Below, piece after piece: positions 1 to 8,077 of a DNA stretch of 64,000 bases. How positions within the stretch are numbered: position 1 is the stretch's first letter; each line of letters begins with the position of its first letter. The notes under the pieces are model-generated. The model was not told the DNA's origin. It ran no database searches and saw only the letters and a list, made by a program, of their open reading frames with translations. Origin of the DNA: an uncultured Blautia sp. (GTDB taxonomy: Bacteria; Bacillota; Clostridia; Lachnospirales; Lachnospiraceae). The DNA is taken from contig CAMNTH010000006.1 of NCBI GenBank assembly GCA_946557785.1, positions 62,001 to 126,000 of the forward strand, written 5' to 3'. The translations under genes were made by a program, and so were the position numbers.

Positions 1-1296
1 ATATTCACTGCCGCTGTCTTCGCCTCCGTCACTGTAGGCGTCTGCCCCGTCACCAAACTCTCCTTCGGAACCGTCACTGTAATCCGCTTCGCCGGAGCTC
101 TCATCACCGGAGCTTTCTCCCCCTGAACCATCGCCTGAAGACATCAGGCTGTCAGAGCCGCCATTATAACCGGCAACATTGCCGCTGGCCAAAGAGGAAT
201 CCCAAAAATCAGAATAGGATGCGTTCTGAAGCGTAACACCTTTTGCAGCAGCCAGCTCGCTGACTGTCACAAGCTTATATCCCTGGGCAACCAGATCGGG
301 AATGATCCTCTGGCAGGCCTGAACGGATGGCTCATGAATATCATGCATCAAAATAATCGTTCCGTCTGTAAGATCGCCGTTCATAACCTCATTATAATCC
401 AGCTCCGCATCTCTGTAAGACCAGTCCATGGAGTCCAAAGACCACATGAAGAAAGGCTTTCCAACTGTGTCGATTACGTCCTGGTTCCATTCACCATAAG
501 GTGCGCGTGCTACAGTTGCAGCCTGCCCGCAGACCTCGATCAGGGCGTCATCTGTATCCTTAAACTGCTTTGCAACACTATCCAGGCCAATAGTCTTCAG
601 CGTCATAGGATGATCCCAGGAATGGCTTCCAATGTCACATCCCATCTGTACCATACGTTTCACCGTATCCGGATAGAGTCCTACATTCTGTCCCTGCATA
701 AAGAAGGTTGCTTTGGCACCGTTTGCCTCCAGGATGTCCAAAAGCGTATCCGTATATTGCCCCGGGCCATCATCAAAGGTCAATGCAAGCATCTTTCGTC
801 TCATCTCAGGATTATAGGAACCATCATCATCAAAGTAATAATCCTTCACCCCTTTAGTAATCCATCCGGTCTCCAAATAGCCATTGTCGCTAAAGCAATA
901 GGTGGTTCCGTCGATCTCCTGAAACCCGCCTGCATAATATGTATGGTCGGCATTCTGGTACCATCTTCCATTTTCATCATCATGCCAGCCCGGGGTCAGC
1001 TCTGTCGCCTTAGACAGATCCCCCTGTCCCTTCAGCGGCTGTCTCACCGCTGCATTGGGATCCGCCTGTACAGTCTTCGCCTGAACCTCTACCCGTTCTT
1101 CCGGGCTGCTTCCGCCAAAACTATGCACAACCGGCATGATCACCCCACGGACCACAAAGATCACCGCAAGAACAAATGCAACACAATATGTACCAAGCTT
1201 CATGTACCTTCTCCGCCGAAGCTGCTGCTGCTTCTGGCGCATCCGAATCTGACGCTGTTTTTTACGCCTTAGTTCTCTCTCAACATCATTATCCAT
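1..1296 (-). CDS. Polysaccharide deacetylase with cell-wall-binding repeat, C-terminus cut by the window edge
   Basis: This reads on the minus strand from the ATG at 1296 (GGAGAAATAG just upstream) and has no stop before the left edge, so at least 432 residues. A basic N-terminus is followed by one membrane segment (about residues 30-52), then aromatic and glycine-rich text typical of choline/cell-wall-binding repeats (about 100-155). A NodB (CE4) domain follows with TFDDGP at 173-178, HSWDHP at 225-230, RAPYG, and LMHDIH. The tail is a long Ser/Gly/Asp/Glu-rich stretch. CE4 enzymes of this type remove acetyl groups from peptidoglycan GlcNAc or MurNAc outside the membrane. All metal-binding motifs are present, so activity is likely; the exact substrate is inferred. 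The missing C-terminus may hold a further wall-binding part. Confidence 0.88.
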   Translation of the reverse strand, partial: MDNDVERELRRKKQRQIRMRQKQQQLRRRRYMKLGTYCVAFVLAVIFVVRGVIMPVVHSFGGSSPEERVEVQAKTVQADPNAAVRQPLKGQGDLSKATELTPGWHDDENGRWYQNADHTYYAGGFQEIDGTTYCFSDNGYLETGWITKGVKDYYFDDDGSYNPEMRRKMLALTFDDGPGQYTDTLLDILEANGAKATFFMQGQNVGLYPDTVKRMVQMGCDIGSHSWDHPMTLKTIGLDSVAKQFKDTDDALIEVCGQAATVARAPYGEWNQDVIDTVGKPFFMWSLDSMDWSYRDAELDYNEVMNGDLTDGTIILMHDIHEPSVQACQRIIPDLVAQGYKLVTVSELAAAKGVTLQNASYSDFWDSSLASGNVAGYNGGSDSLMSSGDGSGGESSGDESSGEADYSDGSEGEFGDGADAYSDGGEDSGSEY

Positions 1297-1333
1297 TCTA
1301 TTTCTCCATTACTTCAGATAAACCTGTTCTCCG

Positions 1334-1364
1334 GCAGCTTCTTTATTATCAAAGCTGCTTTTTT
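1334..1364 (+). terminator. Stem-loop with T-run on the plus strand between nagA and the deacetylase gene
   Basis: GCAGCTT at 1334-1340 pairs with AAGCTGC at 1352-1358, and six T follow on the plus strand. Both flanking genes are on the minus strand, where the hairpin is preceded by A instead of followed by T. It would stop plus-strand (antisense) transcription rather than nagA mRNA. Confidence 0.4.
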
Positions 1365-1412
1365 CTTCTTTATCATAACCTATTTATCCGGGAAATACAA
1401 TGCTCTTTTTCA

Positions 1413-2516
1413 TTAAATAACCTGCTTCAGTTCAAGCCCTGGAGTCACCAGAAGAATATCTGCCTCTTTTCCCACTGTAAGAGAGCCCACTTTATCATAA
1501 ATTCCAATACTTCTGGCCGGATTTCTGGTCGCTGCAAAAATGGCATCCTCCAGAGAAACTCCAAAGGAAACAGCTTTGCACATGCAGTCATAAAGGTTGG
1601 TAGCAGAGCCTGCAATGGTACCGTCTGAAAGGGTGGCCTTCCGATCCTTCACTGTAACAGCCTGTCCGCCCAGCTCATACTGTCCGTTTTCCATTCCCGT
1701 TGCCATCATGGAATCACTGATCAAAACTACTCTCTTCCTTCCAAACATGCGGAATGTGGACAGAACAACCGCCGGATGGATATGAAGCCCATCGCAGATA
1801 AGCTCCACCATACATAAAGGGTCTGCACCGGCCGCACCGATCAAGCCCGGATCACGGTGCCCAAGAGGCATCATGGCATTGTACAGATGGGTCACATGAT
1901 GCGCCCCTCTTCTCATTGCCTCTGCTGCCGTATCAAAGTCTGCTCCTGTATGTCCCAGTGAAATACATACCTCTTCATGAACAGCATCAATAAACTCCAT
2001 GGCACCTTCCGTATTAGGCGCCAGCGTAACCAGCTTCACCATGTTTCCGGAAGCCTCATTCAGCTCCCGGAAAAACTCTGCATCGGGTCTTCGGATATAT
2101 TCTGCTGCATGAGCGCCCTTTTTCTTCACATCCAGAAAAGGTCCCTCCATATTGATTCCCCGGATTGCTGCTGCGCCTTCTGTCCCTGCCGCTTCATCCG
2201 CAGTCGCAAAAATCTTTTTAAGCTGCTCCCCCGGCAGGGTCATGGATGTCGGGCAATAAGATGTAATCCCGCAGCTTTTTTCATATTTCAAAATGGTTTT
2301 CAGACCTTCCGTGTCCGCATCGGAAAAATCATGCCCATACGCTCCATGGCTGTGAATATCCACAAGCCCGGGGATTACCAGAAGACCGCAGGCATCTATC
2401 TCTGTATCGTCTGCTGCCTGCTCCCGGGAAGCTACGATCTTATGATCCCTGATATACACATCTTCCACTCTGAAGGTTCCGTCTTCTTTAAATACCGCAC
2501 CATTCCTGATTATCAT
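1413..2516 (-). CDS. nagA: N-acetylglucosamine-6-phosphate deacetylase
   Basis: NagA hydrolyses GlcNAc-6-phosphate to glucosamine-6-phosphate and acetate in the cytoplasm, the entry step for amino sugars from wall recycling or host glycans. The 367-residue length is normal. The amidohydrolase signatures are visible: HSHG at 55-58, the metal ligand Glu in MEGP (E124), H189 in LGHTG, H210 in HLYNAM and the catalytic Asp in ISDSM (D268). The start lies only 3 bp after the stop of the upstream foldase gene, so the two are probably co-transcribed. No nagB is present in the window. The assignment is firm. Confidence 0.95.
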   Translation of the reverse strand: MIIRNGAVFKEDGTFRVEDVYIRDHKIVASREQAADDTEIDACGLLVIPGLVDIHSHGAYGHDFSDADTEGLKTILKYEKSCGITSYCPTSMTLPGEQLKKIFATADEAAGTEGAAAIRGINMEGPFLDVKKKGAHAAEYIRRPDAEFFRELNEASGNMVKLVTLAPNTEGAMEFIDAVHEEVCISLGHTGADFDTAAEAMRRGAHHVTHLYNAMMPLGHRDPGLIGAAGADPLCMVELICDGLHIHPAVVLSTFRMFGRKRVVLISDSMMATGMENGQYELGGQAVTVKDRKATLSDGTIAGSATNLYDCMCKAVSFGVSLEDAIFAATRNPARSIGIYDKVGSLTVGKEADILLVTPGLELKQVI

Positions 2517-2519
2517 CTC

Positions 2520-3926
2520 TTAATCCTGTCCTTCCTCTTCTGCTTCTATGGCTTCATCTTCTTTTGAGTTCTCAGAAGCTTCATCAACAGAGGTATCCTC
2601 TACGTTACCGTCCACACCCTCCTGCTCTCCATTAGAAACTTTTTCTGTAATCTTTGCGTTCTCAACAATAAAGCGCTCTATTCTTAAAAGACCAATAGAT
2701 TCATCCACATTCACCTGGCCATATTTGTCGATCAGATCAGCCAGATCCTTTACTCCAAAGTTCTTAATAAATTCCTGCTGGATCTTCAGACACTCTTCGT
2801 CGTCCAGGCTAAAGCCTTCCTCATCCATAATGCCCTGAATAATAAGATTCTGTTTTACTTTATATTCTGCATACTGACGGCATTCATCCTCAAAGCTCTC
2901 TTCCGTATAACCCTGGCTGGTAACAAAATCCATAAGCTCCATATCCGCCTGTTTTGCATAAACTTCAATCTGTTTTTTGTACTCTGCAATACAGTTATTA
3001 ATTTCTTCTTCCGGAAATTCAATAATTTCGGAAGATTCCAGAAGCATGTTCCAGGCATTGCTGCTCATTTCGCTTTCTGCCATCACAGATGCATATTCTT
3101 CCAATCTTTTACGGTAATCTGCTTTATATTCTTCAATGGTAGTAAAATCTGTATTCTTCTTAACCCATTCCTCTGTAAACTCCGGTGCCCTGCGGAAATT
3201 CTGCAGGGTAATTTTGAATACCACATCTGCTCCTGAAAGTTCATCAGAACCATATCCTTCCGGAAAAGTCAGAGGCACATCTTTGGTTTCGCCCTTCTTC
3301 ATACCCAGGATTCCGTCTTCAAAGCCCGGCACCATGCCGCCTGAGCCAATTACCACGTCATAGTTATTGCCTGTGCCGCCGTCAAAAGCAACCCCGTCCT
3401 TGGTTCCTACGAAGTCGATCGTAACCAGGTCTCCTTCCTGAACAGTGCCGTTTTTGTCTGTTACCTCTTCTTTGTTATTGCTCAGCTCATATTCTATCTG
3501 GGCATCTACATCCTCATCTGTCACTTCATGCACAGTCTTGTCCAAGGCGATTCCCTTATATTCCCCAATCTTGATATACTTATCAATATCTTTTACTGCA
3601 ACAAGACGGGTATCTCCCTTGGGAGCCTTACTGTCCGCCTTTTTATCCTCTTCTTCTGTCTCTTTTTCTTCTATCTCTTTTTCTTCCGTCTCTGTCTTTT
3701 CCTCTGTCTTTTCCTCTGTCTTTTCCTCTGTCTTTTCCTCTGGCTCTTCCTTCTCCTCTTCTTTATCTTCTTCTGTACCTTCCGTCTCTTCGCCCTTTTC
3801 TATTTTCTTATCCTCTGCTGCCTGTGTTTTCGTTTCATTTGTTTCTTTTTTGTCCCCGCCTGCACATGCTCCTGTACTGATAGCCACACACAATGCCAAT
3901 ACTGCGAGAAATGCTTTTTTCTTCAT
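2520..3926 (-). CDS. Lipoprotein foldase: FKBP domain plus trigger-factor C-terminal domain
   Basis: The N-terminus is a signal peptide ending in STGAC (lipidated Cys21), followed by a very acidic Glu/Lys/Thr-rich tether (about 25-100) that includes tandem EEKT repeats. An FKBP-type peptidyl-prolyl isomerase domain follows (about 163-245, with YDVVIGSGG and VPGFE), then a helical trigger-factor-like chaperone domain (about 246-425) and another acidic tail. The ribosome-binding N-domain of true trigger factor (Tig) is absent and replaced by the anchor, so this is most likely an extracytoplasmic chaperone for secreted proteins. The family is seen in Clostridia, often under trigger-factor names. 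Calling it tig would be misleading. Confidence 0.85.
   Translation of the reverse strand: MKKKAFLAVLALCVAISTGACAGGDKKETNETKTQAAEDKKIEKGEETEGTEEDKEEEKEEPEEKTEEKTEEKTEEKTETEEKEIEEKETEEEDKKADSKAPKGDTRLVAVKDIDKYIKIGEYKGIALDKTVHEVTDEDVDAQIEYELSNNKEEVTDKNGTVQEGDLVTIDFVGTKDGVAFDGGTGNNYDVVIGSGGMVPGFEDGILGMKKGETKDVPLTFPEGYGSDELSGADVVFKITLQNFRRAPEFTEEWVKKNTDFTTIEEYKADYRKRLEEYASVMAESEMSSNAWNMLLESSEIIEFPEEEINNCIAEYKKQIEVYAKQADMELMDFVTSQGYTEESFEDECRQYAEYKVKQNLIIQGIMDEEGFSLDDEECLKIQQEFIKNFGVKDLADLIDKYGQVNVDESIGLLRIERFIVENAKITEKVSNGEQEGVDGNVEDTSVDEASENSKEDEAIEAEEEGQD
3696..3743 (-). repeat. Four tandem 12-nt units encoding EEKT repeats in the foldase tether
   Basis: The plus-strand unit cttttcctctgt occurs four times head to tail (3696-3707, 3708-3719, 3720-3731, and 3732-3743 with one mismatch). 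On the coding strand each encodes four residues of the EEKT type. The unit is a multiple of three, so copy-number change lengthens the tether without shifting frame. Confidence 0.85.
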
Positions 3927-3959
3927 AATATGCTCCCTTCAAATTCCAATATCGTAAAA

Positions 3960-5165
3960 TTAATTCATCGGCGCTACCGGCACCGGCCTTGCATCATCCC
4001 AGACTTCAGAAACATTAAACAGATCGCTTAACATTTCTGCATTATAATACATACGGTAACCGTCCAGGTTCCGCCTTCCCTGCCGGAAATACTGATCCGT
4101 GACCTGAACCCAGTATTTGCTGGAATCAACATTACAGTAGTAATTATAACCTCTGCTCTTATAATATGCAAACTTAGAATTATCTAATGTATATTCCTGC
4201 CAGTCCCCAATATCTGCACCGAAAGCAAAAATAATCATATCTGTTTTTCCCAGGACAGGAGCCACATAGGCCTCCCATTTTTCGTTGTCCGCCATCAGAT
4301 CTTCCAAGGAAGAATCTGAAGCGTTTCGATGCCCCCAAGTATGGCTCGCAAACTCCCAGCCATTAGCCTTCATGGCATCTGCTACCTGTTTCGCCCTTTG
4401 AACTTCCTCCTCATAGTCAAATTCCGGATGCTCATCTAAAAATTTCCTCTGATCATCCTGAAGGTTTTCTCCTGTTTTATAGGCAATGTCCGTCCTGTAG
4501 CCAAGCACTCCATTATACCCTGTCATAGCCAGGACTCCTTTATGCCCATGATACGCAAAATCAGGATGTTCCTTTACAAATGCATCAATCAGGGGAACCA
4601 TGTCATAATCTCCCAGGGATATGCTGCCGTCTTCCTCTGTATACTGGCACTTTACTTCCCCGTTTTCATCCAGAACCAGCTTGTCTGCAAATCCATCCCC
4701 ATCCATGTAATGATAATAGCTCACATCATCCTGGGAAAGGACAAAGGGCGTCTTACCGGGAGGAAGCAGAATCCTGCCCGGGCTTACTGTCCCGTCCTCA
4801 TTTACTGCAGCCAGATCGTGAGGGCTTACCATCACATAGCCTTTGTTATACAGAATTTCTATGATTCTCTTAAATTCGCTGACTGTGGTCATTACCTGAT
4901 TATAGTCATCTTCTTTTTCTCCGCCGTCAAAGGCTCTTGCGGGATCGTAGATCAGGGTGTGAAAAAAAATGTGCGTAATCTGCTCCAGCGGATACTCCAC
5001 CAGTTCCTGGGTGATTTCCGACGCTGCCGCCGGCTCTGTCTTCGGTGTCACTGTCATCTGCCTCTGCCCTGCAAAGGAAATCCCCTTTCCATAGGAGGAC
5101 AGTCCGCATCCTCCCAGCACAAAAGTGCCAAAAGCTACGGTGAGCATCGCAGCAGTTTTTTTCAT
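3960..5165 (-). CDS. NodB-like polysaccharide deacetylase family lipoprotein (copy 1)
   Basis: 401 residues. The signal peptide ends in the lipobox LGGC (Cys20). The rest is a divergent NodB fold: LSQDDV at 144-148 stands where TFDDGP is usual, HTWGH at 275-279 gives the HxxxH metal motif, and FAFGAD at 313-318 stands where RxPYG is usual. The metal Asp and both His remain, but the Arg of motif 3 is missing, so activity is uncertain. The protein is presumably anchored outside the membrane. It is closely similar along about 340 residues to the next gene upstream (5236-6867), so the two are tandem paralogues. A good ribosome site (AAGGGG) precedes the ATG. Confidence 0.8.
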   Translation of the reverse strand: MKKTAAMLTVAFGTFVLGGCGLSSYGKGISFAGQRQMTVTPKTEPAAASEITQELVEYPLEQITHIFFHTLIYDPARAFDGGEKEDDYNQVMTTVSEFKRIIEILYNKGYVMVSPHDLAAVNEDGTVSPGRILLPPGKTPFVLSQDDVSYYHYMDGDGFADKLVLDENGEVKCQYTEEDGSISLGDYDMVPLIDAFVKEHPDFAYHGHKGVLAMTGYNGVLGYRTDIAYKTGENLQDDQRKFLDEHPEFDYEEEVQRAKQVADAMKANGWEFASHTWGHRNASDSSLEDLMADNEKWEAYVAPVLGKTDMIIFAFGADIGDWQEYTLDNSKFAYYKSRGYNYYCNVDSSKYWVQVTDQYFRQGRRNLDGYRMYYNAEMLSDLFNVSEVWDDARPVPVAPMN

Positions 5166-5235
5166 TTTTCAATTTCCCCTTTCTGTAATCCGACATCCGG
5201 ATGTACAGATATCTGTTTGGCTGCAGCCTCAGACC

Positions 5236-6867
5236 TTACATGGGCGGTACGGGGGTAGGCCTGCTCTTGTCAAAGACTGACGAAGCATCAAACAAATCCT
5301 CCAGAAGTTCCGGATTATAATACATTCTGTAACCATCCAGATTCCTTCTGCCCATCCGGAAATACCGGTCACGGATCTGGACAAAATATTTGCTGGAATC
5401 TACGTTACAATAATAATTATACCCGACACTCTTCAAATATTCGAATTTATCTCCTGAATAATCTTCTACCTGGGTAAGATCCGTACCAAACGCAAAAATA
5501 ATGATATCAGTTCCTCCAATAAGCGGGTCTACATATTTCTGGAATTTTGCAGTGTCTGTCTGCAGCTTTTCCATGCCAATCTCCCCTATATTCTGGTGTC
5601 CCCAGGTATGGCTTGCAAAAAGCCATCCGTCTTTCTTAATTGCTTCGGCTACCTTCTTCGCCTGTTTGACCTCTTTCTTATAATTAAAATCCGGATTATC
5701 ATTCAGGAATTTTTTCTGGTCATCCTGCAGGGACTCTTTTGTTTTATACTCAATATCCGTCCGATATCCCAAAATGCCGTCATATCCGGTGAGTGCAAGG
5801 ATTCCCTTGGAGCCTCTGTAGGAAAAATCAGGATGTTCCTCCACAAACCTGTCAATAAGGGGCACCACATCATAGTCGCCCACAGAAATGCTTCCATCAT
5901 CCTCCACATATTCATTGCGGATCTTGCCGTCCTCATCCACAATAAGCCTTGCGGCAAAACCGTCGCCGTCCATGTAATGATAATAACACACATCATCCTG
6001 GGAAAGGACAAACGGGACTTTCCCGGGCGGAAGGAGAATCTCCCCTCTTGATATCGTACCGTCCTCGTTTACAGATGCCATATCGTAAAGATTCACCATG
6101 ACATAGCCCTTTTCATACATCGTCTGAGTGATCTTATTAAACTCGTCAATTGTGGTCATTACCTGGTTGTAATCTCCTGTTTTATAATCTCCATCAAAGG
6201 CCTTTGACGGATCCTTTATCAGGCTGTGGTAAAAAACATGTGTGATCTCCTCTAAAGGCCAGGATACGCAGCTCTTTTTAATCTTCTGATATTTTTTTAC
6301 TGCGGAAGCCATGGCTTCATAAGAATTGTAATCTTCATATTTCTTAATCGTTGCGATAGCCCTGTCATAATCGTACTGGGCAGCAAGTCTCTTTGCTTTT
6401 CTGAGGATGCTCTTCCGCTCTTTTTCTCCGGCATCATCCTCTTCCTGACCGGCCTGATCGGTCTTATCTGAATCTTTTTTTTCCTGATTCTGTTCTTCCT
6501 GTTCCTTCTGATCCTGTTCTTCCTGCTCCTTAGAAGAATCTGCTTTCTCCTGCTTCTGTTTCGGCAGCATGGAAACTGCTTTTTCCCAAAGTGCGGAGAC
6601 ACTTCCAAAGTCCTCCCTATTAATTTCGGGCAGCTTTCCCATTGCATACAGGATTCCCCCCGCAAATACTGCAGCAGTAAGGGCCGTGGTAAGGGCTACG
6701 TGGCACACAAGTCTCCTTCTTCGTTTCTTTGCCACCTTACGGCGCTTCTCTTTCCACTGCTCAATTGCTTTTTCCTCTTCCTCCGTAAGAGGCATAGGAG
6801 TATCGTTGTTCAGATCCGGCAGCCCCCAAAAACCGTCTTCTGAATTTTTCTTCTTGTCTTCTTCCAT
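5236..6867 (-). CDS. NodB-like polysaccharide deacetylase family membrane protein (copy 2)
   Basis: 543 residues. A short cytoplasmic basic segment precedes one membrane helix (about residues 52-75), then a Glu/Gln/Lys-rich linker (about 95-155) and a C-terminal domain that closely matches copy 1: LSQDDV, then HTWGH, then FAFGTD. Copy 1 is held by a lipid and copy 2 by a helix, but the external domain is the same. As in copy 1, the acidic metal residues and HxxxH are kept while motif 3 lacks its Arg. GAGGAG precedes the ATG, and a promoter is visible at 6985-7013. The gene probably leads a run that continues through copy 1, the foldase and nagA. The substrate is unknown. Confidence 0.8.
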   Translation of the reverse strand: MEEDKKKNSEDGFWGLPDLNNDTPMPLTEEEEKAIEQWKEKRRKVAKKRRRRLVCHVALTTALTAAVFAGGILYAMGKLPEINREDFGSVSALWEKAVSMLPKQKQEKADSSKEQEEQDQKEQEEQNQEKKDSDKTDQAGQEEDDAGEKERKSILRKAKRLAAQYDYDRAIATIKKYEDYNSYEAMASAVKKYQKIKKSCVSWPLEEITHVFYHSLIKDPSKAFDGDYKTGDYNQVMTTIDEFNKITQTMYEKGYVMVNLYDMASVNEDGTISRGEILLPPGKVPFVLSQDDVCYYHYMDGDGFAARLIVDEDGKIRNEYVEDDGSISVGDYDVVPLIDRFVEEHPDFSYRGSKGILALTGYDGILGYRTDIEYKTKESLQDDQKKFLNDNPDFNYKKEVKQAKKVAEAIKKDGWLFASHTWGHQNIGEIGMEKLQTDTAKFQKYVDPLIGGTDIIIFAFGTDLTQVEDYSGDKFEYLKSVGYNYYCNVDSSKYFVQIRDRYFRMGRRNLDGYRMYYNPELLEDLFDASSVFDKSRPTPVPPM

Positions 6868-6984
6868 TCTAACTCCTCAACATGTGCTATATGTTTTACT
6901 TTATCCAAAAAACCAAAATGTATGCCCGCTCCCCAACGGACCCTTTGGTAAACTGCTTTGCATTCATGCGCTCAGCTAATTTCC

Positions 6985-7013
6985 ATTATACTGGTTTAGC
7001 AAAAAAATTTCCA
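6985..7013 (-). promoter_or_regulatory. Sigma-A-type promoter for the NodB-like gene cluster
   Basis: On the minus strand, TGGAAA (7013-7008), a 17-bp gap and a perfect TATAAT (6990-6985). It lies about 120 bp before the ATG at 6867. Confidence 0.55.
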
Positions 7014-7033
7014 CTCATTTAGCGGGAAAATAA

Positions 7034-7062
7034 TTGCCTTTTCTAATATTTAATGTTAGAAT
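7034..7062 (+). promoter_or_regulatory. Sigma-A-type promoter for the 7096 gene
   Basis: TTGCCT (7034-7039), a 17-bp gap and TAGAAT (7057-7062), 33 bp before the ATG at 7096. It is divergent from the promoter at 6985-7013. Confidence 0.6.
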
Positions 7063-7095
7063 ATACTACGCAAAACGTATATTAGGAGGATACAT

Positions 7096-7551
7096 ATGAG
7101 TACAGTAACGATTGTCCTTCTTGTCATTCTGGTAGTTCTGATCGGAGTATTGGTTGCTTTATACTTCTTCGGCAAAAAGGCTCAGAAAAAGCAGGAAGAA
7201 CAGCAGGCACAAATTGAAGCTACCAAGCAGACCATTTCCATGCTGGTCATTGATAAGAAAAGGATGCCCCTGAAGCAGTCAGGACTTCCGCAAATGGTCA
7301 TCGATCAGACTCCGAAGCTCATGCGCCGTTCCAAGCTTCCCATTGTAAAAGCAAAGGTCGGCCCCAAGATCAGCATCCTCATTGCTGATGAAAAGGTCTT
7401 TGACCTGATTCCTGTAAAAAAAGAAATCAAAGCAGAGGTCAGCGGTCTTTATATCGTAGGCGTCCGCGGAATCCGCGGCAAGCTGGAAACCCCGGAGAAA
7501 AAAAAGGGCTTCTTCAAACGTATCTTCAAAAAAAATAAAGACAAGAAATAA
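7096..7551 (+). CDS. Small single-pass membrane protein of unknown function
   Basis: 151 residues with TAGGAGG ideally placed before the ATG. One strong N-terminal membrane helix (about residues 5-25) precedes a charged Lys/Gln/Glu segment, a small folded-looking region (about 50-135, with two KxxIPVK-like strands and VRGIRGKLE) and a very basic Lys-rich tail. No family is recognised. It stands alone between a divergent promoter and a bidirectional terminator, so it is a single-gene transcript. The topology suggests a membrane-tethered cytoplasmic domain. Confidence 0.75.
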   Translation: MSTVTIVLLVILVVLIGVLVALYFFGKKAQKKQEEQQAQIEATKQTISMLVIDKKRMPLKQSGLPQMVIDQTPKLMRRSKLPIVKAKVGPKISILIADEKVFDLIPVKKEIKAEVSGLYIVGVRGIRGKLETPEKKKGFFKRIFKKNKDKK

Positions 7552-7569
7552 TCTCTTTAACTACAAAAT

Positions 7570-7627
7570 AAAACCATCCGGACCGGAAAAGACATCATAA
7601 CAATGTCTTTTCACAATCCGGATGGTT
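7570..7627. terminator. Bidirectional terminator between convergent genes
   Basis: AAAACCATCCGGA pairs with TCCGGATGGTTTT, and AAAAGACAT pairs with ATGTCTTTT inside it. A T-run follows on the plus strand and A on its other side gives T on the minus strand, so it can serve both the 7096 gene and the DUF1934 gene. Confidence 0.85.
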
Positions 7628-7630
7628 TTT

Positions 7631-8059
7631 TTATTTTCTCTCAAAGGCCGCAATGGCAAGGGTACAGTCCGCAGCAAATGCGTCATTCATATCCAGGCTA
7701 TAATCAACCTTCATATGTATTTTATCAGGTTTTTCCATCAACTCAAGATTGGTAGCTGTGATACCCATCTGAATAGTTCCGAAAGGGGTAGTATACCCTG
7801 TGGTATTTTTTTTGCCCTTCTCAAACACCATATGTACGTTTATAAGCCCTTTTTTTCTCACTTCAATTCCCTGGGCGGAAATTTTCACATAGTTTATGGT
7901 AGGCTGTAAAGAGTCATCCATAATTTCTTCATAGCGGAGATAATGGCTCCCATTGCGGAAATAATACTGTCCCGGAACTACGATCTCAATCGGCACCTGC
8001 TCATCCATGGAATCCATTCCCTGAAGCCCCTGCACATGAACCAGAACGTCTTTATCCAT
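7631..8059 (-). CDS. DUF1934 (YwiB-like) beta-barrel protein
   Basis: 142 residues, matching the DUF1934 family in length and pattern: an N-terminal VxVxG strand, the GQYYFRNGSHYLRYEE segment, IEVRKKG, then TPFGTIQMGI and a C-terminal LDMNDAFAADCTL strand. YwiB-type proteins adopt a lipocalin-like barrel and their role is not known. The gene follows glutamate racemase after 17 bp, and its ribosome site is an unusual run of ten G (8068-8077). It is probably co-transcribed with murI. Confidence 0.85.
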   Translation of the reverse strand: MDKDVLVHVQGLQGMDSMDEQVPIEIVVPGQYYFRNGSHYLRYEEIMDDSLQPTINYVKISAQGIEVRKKGLINVHMVFEKGKKNTTGYTTPFGTIQMGITATNLELMEKPDKIHMKVDYSLDMNDAFAADCTLAIAAFERK

Positions 8060-8067
8060 AAGTCTCT

Positions 8068-8077
8068 CCCCCCCCCC
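8068..8077 (-). repeat. Ten-G homopolymer in the Shine-Dalgarno region of the DUF1934 gene
   Basis: Ten C on the plus strand, read as G10 on the coding strand. It includes the last base of the murI stop codon and ends 8 bp before the DUF1934 ATG. It takes the place of a normal AGGAGG and is long enough to be slippage-prone. Confidence 0.85.

Noticed and set aside
334-1272. Plus-strand open frame (312 codons)
   Set aside because: The minus strand encodes the deacetylase with all CE4 motifs in the same stretch.
3696-3743. Possible CRISPR-like repeat
   Set aside because: The units are 12 nt, without spacers, and lie in a coding frame.
3445-4031. Ser- and Phe-rich plus-strand frames
   Set aside because: They are mirror images of the Glu/Lys repeat part of the foldase gene.
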